NCBI GenBank assembly: GCA_034231615.1
Contig: CM067307.1
Span: 8,115,013 to 8,179,012 of the forward strand
Direction: 5' to 3'
Length of the DNA stretch: 64,000 nt
Origin: Meghimatium bilineatum
Taxonomy: Eukaryota > Mollusca > Gastropoda > Stylommatophora > Philomycidae
Under the pieces are notes generated by a model. That model worked only from the letters and a program-made list of their open reading frames with translations, was not told the origin of the DNA and did not search any database. The position numbers and the translations under genes are program-made. This document shows positions 21,441-32,354 of this stretch, in pieces; the first letter of the stretch is position 1, and the number at the start of each line of letters is the position of its first letter.

Positions 21441-22199
21441 AATACATCGATGTCATGCTGACAACCTTCTTGTCATCTGCCATTTTGGCTGTTCTATTAA
21501 TTATTTTCGGCATGTCGCATTTTACGTAACAATCACGCATTTAATTTAAATGTGTAGTTTTATTTTATTGTTTGATTTATGGTATATGCCTAATAAAAAC
21601 AATGTTGCAATTTAAAACATAGACTGATCGCTAATTTACTTAGGCCTGTAGTATAGAATAATATATTATAATGGTTGGACCTACTTTACCGGACTAAGCA
21701 TGTCGCGCAATTGCACAGTCATCACTATGACAACTGTAAATAACTAAAAGATCCTGCAAGGTTGGCCTCTATCTGTATAGTAAACATCAATTTTTTTCTT
21801 TTGTTAAAAAAGTTATTTAGAAATATAATTTCATAAATGTAACGGCTGACCAAAGGTCCATAGATGATCTGAGGTAACATGCAAACCCGTAGTTGGGGAG
21901 GGGGGGGGGGAATTTTATGCAAATTTTTTTCCATGCTTCAGGACATGGAAATTAAGCTCATAATCAAGAAATCTGACTTACTCTACAAGTTACTTATGTT
22001 ACTATTTTTTTCCCACAAATTCTTCAACTATTATTCCTAGAACATGACTATGCACAATAATGCTACCAATAATTATATGTATAATGGGATTTTTTTGTTG
22101 GGGGAGGGGATGGGGAGTAAAACAGTAGAAATAAAATCTCTACTTACCAGTTGATGCACATGAATAATATTCCTCCACATAAGCTGCTCACAAAACTAA
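21441..22199. other. AT-rich intron 1 sequence, nothing identified
   Basis: Contains poly(G) runs near 21898 and 22100. No gene is visible on either strand. Confidence 0.4.
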
Positions 22200-22990
22200 C
22201 TGAACACATCACTATGCACAATCCATGAATATTTTGTCACATTTTAAGCACAGAAACCTTTTATTATAAATAACTAAGATATTTAACAATCCTATATTTT
22301 TTTTAAATTAATTATGCAAATTAGCCATTCTGAATATTAATCAGCTTTGGTTGTATTTAAAAATTATGGCAATGCAATCCACAGATTTGTCTAGTTTAAC
22401 AGAACATAAAAATGTATAGTTTATATATTTTATTGTAAACAACTAAAATATTTAATAACTAGATTACTTAATGTAATGTTATTTATGTTAATTAGCTGCC
22501 ATTTTTAATATTAATTATTTTTTGCACAAATTAAAATTATAGAAATATTTTTAGTAGTATTTTAGAAATAAATTATAGAGATATTTGTCTAGTCTTTGCG
22601 CACACAAAAATATAATTAATATATAGTTTCTGTGGTATTTTATTATATTCAATAATTATATAAATTATATTCATCTTAATTACACTAATTATCTGCCATT
22701 TTGAATATTAATTAGTTCTGCGTGCATCTGAAAATTACAGAAATGTGATCAATAGATCCGTTTTGCCTTTATGAACACAAATATATATACATATTATGTG
22801 GTATTTAAATATATTTAATTGCTATATAATTAATTTTTATATTTTAAATATGCTAATTGGCAGCCATTTTTGAATATTAATTAGTTGTGCGTGCTTCTGA
22901 AAGTTACATAAATAATATTAACAGATGCGTCTTTTCTTCGCGAACAAAAAAATGCATAGTTTGTGTGTTGTATTATTGAATATAACAAAG
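22200..22990. repeat. AT-rich, strongly diverged tandem repeat of ~170-200 bp
   Basis: GCCATTTTTGAATATTAATT recurs near 22323, 22497, 22694 and 22863. Each is followed by a TTGTGCGTGC-like stretch, a GTCT(A/T)..CTT(C/T)GCG segment and AAAAATG.ATAGTTT. It reads as an old four-unit satellite-like array in DOLPP1 intron 1. Confidence 0.7.
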
Positions 22991-23370
22991 ATCATTTTAA
23001 AATTATCAGCTTGACTACATTTTGTTGGTCACAAGATTTATTTATATTTTCCTAATTGTTTCATGTAAATTATTTTGATGTCAAATTAATTCGAAATAAA
23101 TTGGTAACTTTTTTCAGGGTTGACGTACAGACTTGGTTGAGGTATCATTGAATTGCAATTTTTAAGGGCTATCCAACTATATTATTTGTAATTATGTAGC
23201 ATTATTTTGAAAATGTTGTCCAAGTACCAGACCTACCTAAACTCTAAGATTGTGATTGATAGAAAATTAACTACTGCAGACAGCAATATTTATTCAGAAA
23301 CAGTATTAACGCATCAACAGTCTCCCAATGCAATAAATTAACCATAACAACTCGAGTCTACATAGATTAC
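22991..23370. other. 5' end of DOLPP1 intron 1, nothing identified
   Basis: AT-rich intron sequence running up to the exon 1 donor. I see no gene or repeat family. Confidence 0.4.
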
Positions 23371-23461
23371 CTTTAGGAAACTCTACATGCGTGAAAGACA
23401 CAGCTTTCCATTCTGTTGGATTGAACTGATCCTCCATCGTTGTTACCGCTTCATCCGCCAT
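23371..23461 (-). CDS. DOLPP1: DOLPP1 exon 1, dolichyl-diphosphatase
   Basis: DOLPP1 is an ER membrane PAP2-family enzyme that removes a phosphate from dolichyl diphosphate on the lumenal side, recycling the lipid carrier for N-glycosylation. This exon starts MADEAVTTMEDQFNPTEWKA and continues VSFTHVEFPK, matching human SWRPVTLTHVEYPAG. It ends AAAG|GTAATC in phase 1, as the family match predicts. With exons 2-4 it gives about 124 residues, half of the roughly 240-residue family length, and the rest is off the left edge. The start ATG lies in CAAGATGGCGGA, a TISU/YY1-like context, and is the only upstream Met in frame. Intron 1 is 12.9 kb and full of retroposons. Identification rests on four collinear exons with both PAP2 motifs, so confidence is high. 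Confidence 0.95.
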
Positions 23462-23520
23462 CTTGGATTAGATATTTGCGCATGCGCACTGTTAATATCG
23501 ACTACCGTTCGATACAAATG
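23455..23520 (-). promoter_or_regulatory. DOLPP1: DOLPP1 promoter: NRF-1-like palindrome and TISU/YY1-like start
   Basis: TGCGCATGCGCA (23477-23488) is a perfect palindromic NRF-1-type site, 16 bp upstream of the start codon. CCGCCATCTTGG (23455-23466) overlaps the ATG and fits the YY1/TISU consensus used by genes with very short 5' leaders. No TATA box is seen. A palindromic site also allows divergent transcription to the right, but no convincing plus-strand gene was found. Confidence 0.7.
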
Positions 23521-24016
23521 TTATTCAATGGATTTGTTTATCATATGCATCAGGAGAATTTAGAGGGAGAAAACCGACCTTTTCGGGCATCAGACAGGCA
23601 CTGCCCTTTTACTCCCTTTACACATTTGTATCCAGTCGATAAATTATGAATTTTTGGCTACGGTGAGCTGGAATAGAAATGGCTACATGTACTTTTAAGG
23701 ACATGAGGAAAATCATCCTCAAAGCCATAACCCGTTTTAGTGGCGCAGGCAATGACGCACGCAGCATAGCATATGCCAATAGGCTATATGTGAGGACATC
23801 CCTCTCCTTTCCTAAAATTACTAATTAGTAATGAGAAAAAATACTGAATAAGCTCAACAAATATGAAGAGTACCCCAGTCGTGACTGAAAGAATGTCCCC
23901 TTCCCTAATGTAGAAACTCATGTGGGCGCCCATGGTCGTAAGGGTTATAAGGATCACTACTTTTGAGACACAACACAAAAATCTTGCCATACATCACGGT
24001 TCCTAATTTCGTATTT
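23521..24016. other. Upstream region, possible divergent transcript
   Basis: Short open stretches exist (plus strand from 23679, beginning MATCTFKDMRKIILKAITRF; minus strand 23784-23990, hydrophobic). A good donor CTACG|GTGAGC lies at 23663. None matches a family I know and no downstream exon could be joined with confidence. Confidence 0.3.
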
Positions 24017-24174
24017 CTTCTTCTTCAGCGTTCATTCTCAAACTCCCGTTGGATCTCTCTTATAGCAGGACCATGGTCCTATTAGATTTCCAGCAGGACG
24101 TAGTCCAGAGAATGGAAATGCGTTGTGTCGCCGTTTTATTTGCGCCAATGGCCCGACACATCCGTCTTCGGCGG
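24017..24174 (-). mobile_element. Family A full-length copy (reference copy)
   Basis: Flanked by the exact 12-bp duplication AATTTCGTATTT (24005-24016 and 24175-24186). The 158-bp element reads, on its sense strand, from CCGCCGAAGACGGATGTGTC to GAACGCTGAAGAAGAAG. This copy looks the least mutated. Confidence 0.96.
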
Positions 24175-24421
24175 AATTTCGTATTTGAGTATGAAGAATT
24201 TTGATATTGCCCAGTCTTTAATATTATAAATCCATACTTCCCTGTTCTGTTTCAACCCTCAACAGCCCGTTCAGGACAGTCTTGAAAAGAGGACCATGCC
24301 TCATTGCCTGCATAAACGACACAAATTTGCCGCTTTTCACCATTGCTTGAATGTGTTCTTATAGACCTAAAAAAGCATTTGTTTTGTCTTTCACGTATAT
24401 ATTGGTTCTAATTGGTTGTGA

Positions 24422-24605
24422 TTGTGGCACGGGGCAATTGGTCGAGCTGACGATTTGAACTCCATAAGAGATATAGCAGGCGAGAGTGAGACTAATGTGG
24501 ATGGTGATTCCTTTTCAATGTCCGGAATTAAAGTTCAGGGTTTGAAATGCGATATTGCTAAAAGTGAAAATTTTGGAGGGCCAGCAGAAAGACTAGCAGA
24601 GGGTC
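24422..24605 (+). mobile_element. LINE fragment, post-RNase H region
   Basis: Encodes RADDLNSIRDIAGESETNVD, nearly the same as the region after RNase H in the minus-strand LINE at 36926-38700 (RADVLNSLRDITRESETNVD). Both ends are truncated. Confidence 0.8.
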
Positions 24606-24614
24606 GGTACTATC

Positions 24615-25145
24615 ATCATCATCATCAGGTGCCATGCCGGGTGGCGTAGGCGGTCATGGCTCTCCACAGCTCTCTGTCCACAGTATTATGTATCAAAGTC
24701 GTTGTTGTTTCTTTGCCGTGCCAGGTTGTCAAACTGTCTAATATTTTCTCACTCTGTCTCTGGTGCCTTCAATCTTGCCTATTTTGATTATGTTCTCTAA
24801 ACCTGCCTGTCTCATGAAGTGGCCAAAAAAAGAAGATTGCCTTTTTCTTATATTCTTGATTAAGGTCCGTTTCGCATTTAACTCTTTTAACACCTCTAAA
24901 TTAATTTTTCTGGCAGTCCATGGTATTCTCAGCATTCTTCTGTAGAACCACATCTCTGTTGCCTCCAATCTCCCACTTGCCAGTTTGTTTATTGTCCAAG
25001 ACTCGCACCCATATGTTAGTATAGGGGTTATATAGCACTGCAGTACTATCAGCAGAAGAATAGTGGCGGATAGGAGCCTGCACTCAGGAAGAGATCGGCG
25101 CGACTGTGGACGTGTCTGGTTTGCAGTGATGATGATCCGACGACT
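24615..25145 (-). mobile_element. RTE-like LINE 3' end with (GAT)n tail
   Basis: Minus-strand frame YGCESWTINKLASGRLEATE then MWFYRRMLRIPWTARKINLE and SSFFGHFMRQAGLEN, the typical C-terminal part of RTE/CR1-like ORF2. The 3' end is an ATCATCATCATCAGG tail read on plus. 5' truncated, with some frame breaks. Confidence 0.85.
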
Positions 25146-25194
25146 AACTAACAATTGGTTCTATGTTCTGTGTAATGGATGGAGAAGGCAAGAC

Positions 25195-25620
25195 AAGGGG
25201 AAACCACTGATGTATCATCACTAGTGGTTCATGTTTATTGACAGTAAACAAGTTCCCAAGATAAACTGGAGGCAATTGAGATGTGGTTTTTAAGAAGAAT
25301 GATGAAAACTCCATGCCAAGAAAACGTATATATAAGTTTTCAGAGATGCTGGAGTAAAACGATAAATTATAGCAAAAATTAGATGCAGACAATCACGATT
25401 TTTAGGCCGTGTGATGAGGAAAGCAAAACTTCAACATTTAGTAACCAACTGAAAGATCAAGGGGAGAAGAGACAGAGGAAGGCAACAAGAGAAATTGCTG
25501 GATGCGTTGCCACTGTGCCACAATAAGAAGTCGCCAACTGAGCTTATTAGCAACACAAGAGACAGTTGTGTTGAAGCATGATCGTCTACGCCAATCGGCA
25601 TGACACTTGATTAATAATGG
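25195..25620 (+). mobile_element. RTE-like LINE C-terminal fragment
   Basis: Starts with codons for IEMWFLRRMMKTPC and includes a FLGRVMRK-like stretch and a segment matching 54780-55110 (GATCAAGGGGAGAAGAGACA). Frames are broken. Confidence 0.65.
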
Positions 25621-25789
25621 ATGGGCAATACTCGCAACATTTATTTTCAAAAGCATGTATTTTTCTCTCCAACAAAACAATACTAACAACAAAATAAACC
25701 ACATAGAGTGATATTTATAAAGTACTAAATCTATGGTTCAGAAACATGTAGGCCTACAATGAAGAGCTAGGATCGAGAATCAATGCCCT

Positions 25790-26500
25790 TGAGATGTGAA
25801 TTGTCTATTGTCTTTTCCCATGTGGATTTCCTCTTGCCGTTAAGCGTGATTGGAGCTCGAGCTTGTGTTCCAATGTCAGATGTGTCGTCTCAGTTGTGCT
25901 ATGACCGGTTTTGTTCAAGATGTCTTGACGTTTTCTATCCATCTTTTCCGTGGTCTTCCTTTGGTTCTATGCCTGTGCGGGCAACTTGTCGAGATGCATT
26001 CTCATAATGTGGCCAAACAATTTATCTGCTGCCTTTCTATGTATCTGTGCACGGTGTTATACCTATTCTTTCCCTGATGCCTTCATTTCGTAATCTATAA
26101 AGCCTTGTGACCCTGCAGCTTTCCTCAATTTTTCATCTCACATGTCATTATCTTTCTGTAATGTGAAGATGAGAGAGGCCAGGTTTGACACTGGTAGCAC
26201 AGTGTTGGTATGAATATAATGTCAACCATTTATCTTTTAACTTCCATCTCGATCTTAGGATGAAGAAGCAGTGGTGGCAGTTGGTACGTTACTGTATTTG
26301 CCTTTTGACATCTCGTCTCTATCTCTCTATCAATGCTTCCATTTTATGTGAAAATACTACCGAGATATTTGAACTCCGATACTTATTTTATTCCTATGTT
26401 GTCTATCTTTATATTTCGTGGGTTCGGTGTTCTGCATATTTTAATTGTTTCGTCTTTTGTGTATTGATCTTCATGTTGTATTTTCAACAAGTGAATTAAC
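25790..26500 (-). mobile_element. RTE-like LINE fragment
   Basis: The minus strand shows KLFGHIMRMHLDKLPAQA, the WFGHIMRM...LP signature of RTE-type ORF2 C-termini, and farther upstream a degraded RT thumb region. Many breaks, so old. Confidence 0.65.
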
Positions 26501-26669
26501 TCGATTTTGTAGTTGTCTTCGTTTTCGTATATCAGGCTTTGGTCGTCTGCGAAAAGCAGTTCATTGTTTAATTACTCTGCATTATCTTGTTCTGCGTCGG
26601 TGATGTTGCCCTCTGAACTTTCACATTATTCCTTCAAGAAGATTATGGGTGTGGAGTTTGCTGCTGTCT

Positions 26670-26835
26670 CATGCATAGAGGGTCAAAGTTACCCATAGGT
26701 CGTGATGAAGTCGTATGTGTCTGGTCGAAAAGCACAGATATCGCAGCTAAGCTGTAAATCATGACAGAGCTCAATCCTTTCTCTGGATTACATTCTAATA
26801 ATCTGCAGAAGTTTGAGAAAAGAAGAAGAATTCAA
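26670..26835 (+). mobile_element. Family B copy, plus orientation, 5' truncated
   Basis: GAAGTCGTATGTGTCTGGTC, CGCAGCTAAGCTGTAAATC and an AAAGAAGAAGAA tail. The closely similar CATA.AGGGTCAAAGTT start at 27868 suggests a subfamily of B. Confidence 0.75.
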
Positions 26836-27099
26836 GTTTATAATCCTCACTACTCCCCCCCCCCACACACAGACTTTATTTGATGTAAATAATTCCATCA
26901 ACATCCATATGCTTTATGTCTAATATAACTACGGGAGACTAGTAACCATAGCGCAAAGACACATTACTAGACAAAGTAACTTTTACCGTATGCGACAATT
27001 GTAAGAAAATTGCGGTTTACATGTCAAATCTGGCCCAAGAAGCCATGTTTACTGGACCATCAGGTTATTTAAAATTGCAATTTAAAAAGAAAAGAAAAG

Positions 27100-27185
27100 A
27101 AATCAGTCAATGTACTTCATTCTGCGGAGTATATCCTGATAGTTTTAAGTCTTTGAGAACGAAAGCAGAAGAAGAAGAAACAAAA
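27100..27185 (+). mobile_element. Family B tail fragment
   Basis: Only the last ~75 bp of family B (CATTCTGCGGAGTATATCCT to GAACGAAAGCAGAAGAAGAA), a strongly 5'-truncated copy. Confidence 0.7.
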
Positions 27186-27274
27186 AGACGATAGACGGGA
27201 TTTGAGCCAGGTCCATTCAGCTGGCACCTACTCGCCTTGCAATTTGGGTAAACACGTTTTCCCGATTCGACCAC
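27186..27274 (-). mobile_element. tRNA-like SINE head or tRNA pseudogene
   Basis: On the minus strand TGGTCGAATCGGG (box A-like) and GGCTCAAATCCCGTC (box B-like) are spaced as in a tRNA with a long variable arm. I could not confirm a clean cloverleaf. Confidence 0.4.
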
Positions 27275-27864
27275 ATATCATCTCTAAAAATTACTACACT
27301 TGTACATTCACACATTATTTAGCTCACAAAATATACAATCACAGGCTGTCACTGTAAAGCACAATTATAAATAATAGCCAAACTGTCAAAAAACCGTCAA
27401 GGTGGGGAGTGCCGCAGTAACGAAATTAAGAAGCTATAATTAAGTATTATTGTCACCGATTACTAATATAACTAATAAATAGCAGATATAATGCCAATGA
27501 GAAATAATTATTTTTTTTTTTTAAATTGGAGCAAGGACTTTTTACCACCTTGCGGTCCATTAAAGACATTTATCAATAAACAATAATGAACGAAAAATAA
27601 AACACGCTATTGTAAATACAATGGGATCATCTTACAACTGCATTTCTTTGTATGGGGGGGGGGGTAGGTGCAATCAATTTTAGTTACAAGCAAAAGCGGT
27701 GTCCGTTTGAATTTTCTCACCAATGATAATACAAATAGAACGAGGTAAGTGGATTGCTACTGGAGAATGAATCATGAGTGTCAAACCTGATTAAGCTGTT
27801 AAACCACAATTACTACTGAAGTTTCAGAAATAATCCCATATTGTCTTGAGTAACATCCCCATCC
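27275..27864. other. Intergenic sequence, nothing identified
   Basis: Contains a poly(T) run near 27508 and a poly(G) run near 27654. No gene or recognised repeat. Confidence 0.4.
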
Positions 27865-27950
27865 ATAAAGGGTCAAAGTTGCCCATAGGTCGTGATGAAG
27901 TCGGATGTGTCAGGTCGAAAAGCACAGATATCGCAGCTAAGCTGTAAAAC
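27865..27950 (+). mobile_element. Family B head-to-core fragment
   Basis: CATAAAGGGTCAAAGTTGCC, GAAGTCGGATGTGTCAGGTC and CGCAGCTAAGCTGTAAAAC. It then passes directly into family E sequence at about 27951. Confidence 0.7.
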
Positions 27951-28425
27951 ATCGAGAAGAGTCTCTGCCCGGAAGTAGCACCAGTAACTAGAAGCTTGTC
28001 TCGAGCTAACAGAACTTGTAGTTCCGATTTCCTTGGAGTTTTCCCTTTCTATTTGCACTTAGCGCTGCCCTCTGGTGATATGTTGCCCTTTCATTGTAAT
28101 CAGTATGTTATCTTTTCGTGTCTCGCCATGCATCTACGTGTCGTATTCATTGGCCGCCACTCCAACACTCGGACCGGGCTGACTAGCGTCCCTGTGTGTC
28201 GACGGTGCTGCTGCATGTGTAAATCTAATCATGACGCAGTGTTGTCGGAGATATTGACTATCTCTTTTAATCTGCTACCTCCGCATTCATGGACACGATC
28301 TCCAAAAGGTTTAGCCAGAATCTGCACGAGCATCTGTATTTCTGTTTCCAGGGTGCACCTCTAGTAGGTACTTTTGGGATCTTGTTTATCTGCTAACCCT
28401 GTGAGCATTGGGTACCCTTTGCACC
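27951..28425 (-). mobile_element. Family E partial copy (5' half)
   Basis: Matches the 5' part of the reference E element: AACTAGAAGCTTGTCTCGAG, CGCTGCCCTCTGG, TCTCGCCATGCATCTAC, GGGATCTTGTTTATCTGC. The part with the internal repeats and the core is absent. Confidence 0.8.
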
Positions 28426-29080
28426 CCGAACTCCGACATAACAATGATGCCCCTAAAGCATCTATAGCGATTCTAAAACCCCAATCTGAAGTGTCTAAAC
28501 ACCAGTACATGCCTCTCCCCTTTCCCTATTACTTGCCTTAAGTGTGGTGTTAATTTGGCATCGGGCATGTGTTATAATCACATAGCTGTATCTATGGCCG
28601 CGAATGTGGCGACTTGGTGACGGTTAAACTTCAGTAGTCCTATGGACTCATAAAAAATACCTTTCAAAAGTGACGCTATTAACTATTCCCATAACTTTCA
28701 TTGGCTGTTAACACAAGTATACAGATAGTGACTAATAAAAACAAAGATTTAAGTCAATTAGCGTCACTTAAAAGGATGTGCTGTTAAGCTGAAGGACTGG
28801 CGTGGTGGCTATAATTTTAACGTGAAGTGCACCATTCATAAAGAATTGCCCCGCCCAATTACAAGCTATTTATAGTTATATTTCCACTTGCCATGTCACA
28901 CGTCTTCCTGGCCACAAGTTGACCATTTGTCAGGGATTCTCAACCTCTTTGCTGTGTTTCCCCTGATTACACACAGGAAGACCCCCATTAGCGCGTTGAG
29001 AGGCTGGATGCTTACGAAACACTGAGCCGATGGAATTGCTCGGATAAATGGGAGCACAGAATAACACCAGAGTGATCTGT
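28426..29080. other. Intergenic sequence, nothing identified
   Basis: No gene or repeat family recognised in this stretch. Confidence 0.4.
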
Positions 29081-29285
29081 CATGCATGTTGTAAAAGGCA
29101 ATTAATGAGGATTGAGGGTATGTTGGATTCCTCATCCCGTAGGTCAAAGTGACGCATGTCGAAGTCATGCCGAAGTTGGATGTATCCAGAGCTAACTCCA
29201 CCCCATAACATCCTTAGTTGCCTATTACGACATGCAAGGAAAGTAAACAGTGTCGTTATTCTTTGCTCCCCTCTCGAGTCATGGA
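29080..29285. mobile_element. Two family B pieces in inverted arrangement
   Basis: 29085-29190 reads in the sense direction (GCATGTTGTAAAAGGCAATT, GAAGTTGGATGTATCC). 29191-29285 reads antisense (ACATCCTTAGTTGCCTATTA, GTTATTCTTTGCTCCCC). It is either an inversion within one element or two insertions. Confidence 0.6.
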
Positions 29286-29389
29286 TCAGACTGGCGATTT
29301 CTTACTGTTGTCTTCAGTCAAATGGTCCCCATAGATGAAGGTGATATGCAAGCTATGTGAGCCATCACTGCAGATGGATCGACAGATCG

Positions 29390-29600
29390 AGCAGAAGAAT
29401 GATGAACCCAGACGCACATGCTGCACTCTTGGCAATTGAGATCATCCCAATTGAGTGCTGCACTCTTGGCAGGACCTAATAATGAACCCAGACGCACATT
29501 CTGCACTCTTGGCAGGACCTAATGATCCTGGGATACTGCTGCACATGGAATGCCTCCCTTCGGTGACTCAACGTGCACCCATAAACATCCTTAACACGAC
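29390..29600 (+). mobile_element. LINE fragment with internal duplication
   Basis: AATGAACCCAGACGCACAT and CTGCACTCTTGGCAGGACCT each occur twice about 63-90 bp apart. The flanks resemble the LINE piece at 13980-14100 (GAAGAATGATGAA...GATCCTG). Confidence 0.5.
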
Positions 29601-29744
29601 CATACATTTGAAACAGGAAACGTTACGCATATGAGTGTCACCTCGGTTGTTCAACTAAGGAGGACATGTATTTTGTCAGAAAGGCTGTGGGCTGTTAATA
29701 GCTACCTGCTGATGCATACGAAACGACTGCTAAGCCTCTACACA

Positions 29745-30235
29745 TATTTAGGAGCACCGAGGCTAGAAACTTGTTTTCGAGCCGAACAGTACTCTAGTTC
29801 CGATTTCTATGTAGCTCTTTCTTCATTCTATTTGCAATTTGCGCTGCCTTTTGACGCTGTGCTGCACTCACATTGTACATCTCATATGATTTATTACGTG
29901 TATGGAGTCTTGCACACGGCTCTCAATATCCTGACGACATTTACCCATATTGAGACATCAACATTGGATGCATCTGCATTTCGGCAGTGGAAATTCCCGG
30001 CGTCACTGTGTGCGTAGACATTGCCACTTTGTGTTGGCGCAGATGTGTCGGGGATATTGCATGTCTTTTTAGCAGTCAATTCTCACGTCATCTACATTCT
30101 TTTCCCTAAAGTCTTGGCCATGAACACAGCACGAGGCGCTGTATTTCTGTTTCCAGGGTCACCACGTGGATGTAATTTTATGATCTTGGTTATCAGCTAG
30201 CCCTGGGGTCGCAAGAGATACCATCTGCACCCCAT
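29745..30235 (-). mobile_element. Family E partial copy, diverged
   Basis: GGCTAGAAACTTGTTTTCGAG, TTGCGCTGCCTTTTGACGC, GTGTCGGGGATATTGC, TTTCTGTTTCCAGGGTCACC in the same order as the reference copy. Confidence 0.7.
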
Positions 30236-30559
30236 TGATAGTTTGAAATCTGTTACCTATATGGACACAGTCGATTTTTCAAGCGTATTCATCTTTTCTA
30301 TCACTCGTCCGTGTGTTGCGACACTGTTAGGGAAGCAGAGAATAGTAGTACTGTGACCTGCCCTGAATGTAGTAAAGGGCGACTACTGACGTTTTTGGAA
30401 AAGGACTCAGTATGAATCTATCACAAAAGCAACTCTTTTACTGTTGGGATCATCCCAAATGGAGGAAGAAAGAATAGTGATCCTCGACGATGCCAAATCT
30501 GCTTTGCACGCTCTCCAAAATCCAAACACATTCCACATGAATAACTTAAAATAACTACT

Positions 30560-31095
30560 ATGTAAAATAACTCAACAGAAGTGGTTCTCAATTGGTTTCC
30601 ATGGCACTCACGAATCAGGGGCAATGGGATAGCAGTCCATGTAGCAAAAACTGGAAGAAACTGCCAACAAAAAAAGATGGAAGATTCAATATTTCATTGA
30701 ATGAAGTACATCACAAAAAGCTCCATTAACATGGAATGGAATTCAACTCACCCATGCAGCCAGACAATGTCGCTTTCTTCCTATTTACAGGTACGGAAGA
30801 AACTATTATTTTAGATTGAGAACAGACCACAACAGACTCAAACAACACATATATGGAAAGTTTGACGTCGGTGATACCGACATGTACTCGTGAACAATGT
30901 CCAGAAACAGGGAATATATTTTACAGAACTGCCCACTGTACGACACCACAAGAAGAAAACTTCGGTTATCTGAAACAGCTACAGCGGACAGGCTGTACGG
31001 ACTTGTCTAGGGACCGACTATCCAGTTCATTGATGAAATCACTATCAGCGCCTGACTTCGACTGGAGAACGGAGAAGAAGAAGAGGAGGGAAATA
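30560..31095 (+). mobile_element. LINE 3' end, RNase H type, GAA-rich tail
   Basis: The plus strand shows a LFRLRTGHNRLKQH-like stretch and CEQCPETG, the C-terminal Cys/His region of I-group LINEs, then ends GAGAAGAAGAAGAGGAGG. Frames are broken. Confidence 0.7.
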
Positions 31096-31109
31096 GCTAT
31101 CCCATCACA

Positions 31110-31948
31110 TATAAATCAAGTGATATATTCTTTCCAAAACGTTGTCTTCGTCGTGGATACTCTGAACGCATCTCAAGCAGCCATGCATTGGCCAGAGACA
31201 TATGCATACATTGTTCGATGTCGCTGGTCCATCGTCTTCTTGGTCTTCCTCTTCTTCCCTCTTGCCACTCTGCACTCTATAATCAGCCTTTCGATACCAT
31301 CATGTCGCTTTAAATGTCCAAAATACTATAGCTTCCTTCTTATGATGGTATTTAGAAGCCACTCTTCATTTAGTTCAGTAATTTATAATTATCAATGTCT
31401 TCTTTTTCTCTGTCCATGATATTGGTAGAATCTTTCTGTAGCACTTCATTTCAAATGAATTTATTCTTTTGGATATTGTCTTGTTTCTTCTTCTTCAACG
31501 TTCGTTCTTAAACTCCCGCTGGTTCTCTCTTATAGCAGGACAATGGGACAGGACAATCTTATATTCCTACAAGATTTCCAGCAGGGTGTAGTCCAGATAA
31601 TGAAAATGCGCTGTTTTCCCGTTTTATTTGCGCCAATGGCCCGGCAGATCCGTCTTCGACGGGATTGTCTTGTTTGAAGTCCAAGTCTCACATCCATATG
31701 TTGCCAGTGGAATAACATGATCTTAAAAGGGTTACTTTAGTGTTGTTATTACTACTTCGCCATAGCTTTCTCATTTGTGTTAATTTGAGTGTTGCAGTTG
31801 CGAGTCTTCTTCTAATCTCGTCTGAACAATCTCCGGAACTGTTTATATTTGCTCCCAGATATTCCAATGTGTTTACACATTCTAGTTCTTTATTGTCTAT
31901 GTTCATTATTGTTCCATCACATAGAGAGTCAAAGTGATCCGAAACCAA
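31110..31948 (-). mobile_element. RTE-like LINE interrupted by family A
   Basis: The two halves (31110-31486 and 31676-31948) match one continuous region of the plus-strand copy at 62030-62550. The minus strand encodes IDNKELECVNTLEYLGANIN then SSGDCSDEIRRRLATATLKL. The interruption is the family A copy at 31487-31663. Confidence 0.85.
31487..31663 (-). mobile_element. Family A copy with a ~19-bp internal duplication
   Basis: Flanked by the exact 12-bp duplication ATTGTCTTGTTT (31475-31486 and 31664-31675). It contains an extra GGGACAGGACAATC stretch compared with other copies. Confidence 0.93.
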
Positions 31949-32085
31949 GTTGAAGTAGGATGTATTAGGTCGTAGGCGTAAATATCGAAGCCTAGCTGTA
32001 AAGCATAAGACAATACATTCAGTTGTGTGGACTATATTCTGCTAATCTCCAGGGGTTTGAGAATGAACGCAGATAAAGTAGATTA
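31925..32085 (+). mobile_element. Family B copy, plus orientation, 5' truncated
   Basis: GAAGTAGGATGTATTAGGTC, GCTGTAAAGCATAAGACAAT and GAATGAACGCAGATAAAG in sense order. Confidence 0.7.
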
Positions 32086-32189
32086 TCTTTCCTGTAGCAA
32101 ATCTCCAGAATATGTTTTTTTGTCCTGTTTTGTGCTTTTTCTAATTTGTCTTGTATTTACAGTCTTTTTGGTATCGTGCTTTTGTCATG

Positions 32190-32335
32190 TGACGTATTCC
32201 TTCCAGAACGTTGTCTTCCCAATGAACTCTCTGAACCTCTCTCTGTCTTGGGCGATGTGGCTTGCATTTTGTAGCGATGTATTCATGTTATCTTTAATGT
32301 CGTCAGTCCATCGTCTTCGTGCTTTTACGTGATTC
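32190..32335 (-). mobile_element. RTE-like LINE 3' fragment
   Basis: ACGTATTCCTTCCAGAACGT and TCCATCGTCTTCGTG match the 3' end region at 31120-31240 in the same orientation. Confidence 0.6.
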
Positions 32336-32354
32336 AATTGTCATTCTGCTTCAT

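Noticed and set aside
24230-24420. Short minus-strand frame (MVKSGKFVSFMQAMRHGPLF) upstream of DOLPP1
   Set aside because: Protein-like composition, but only about 39 codons, no recognised homologue and no partner exon. Left undecided.
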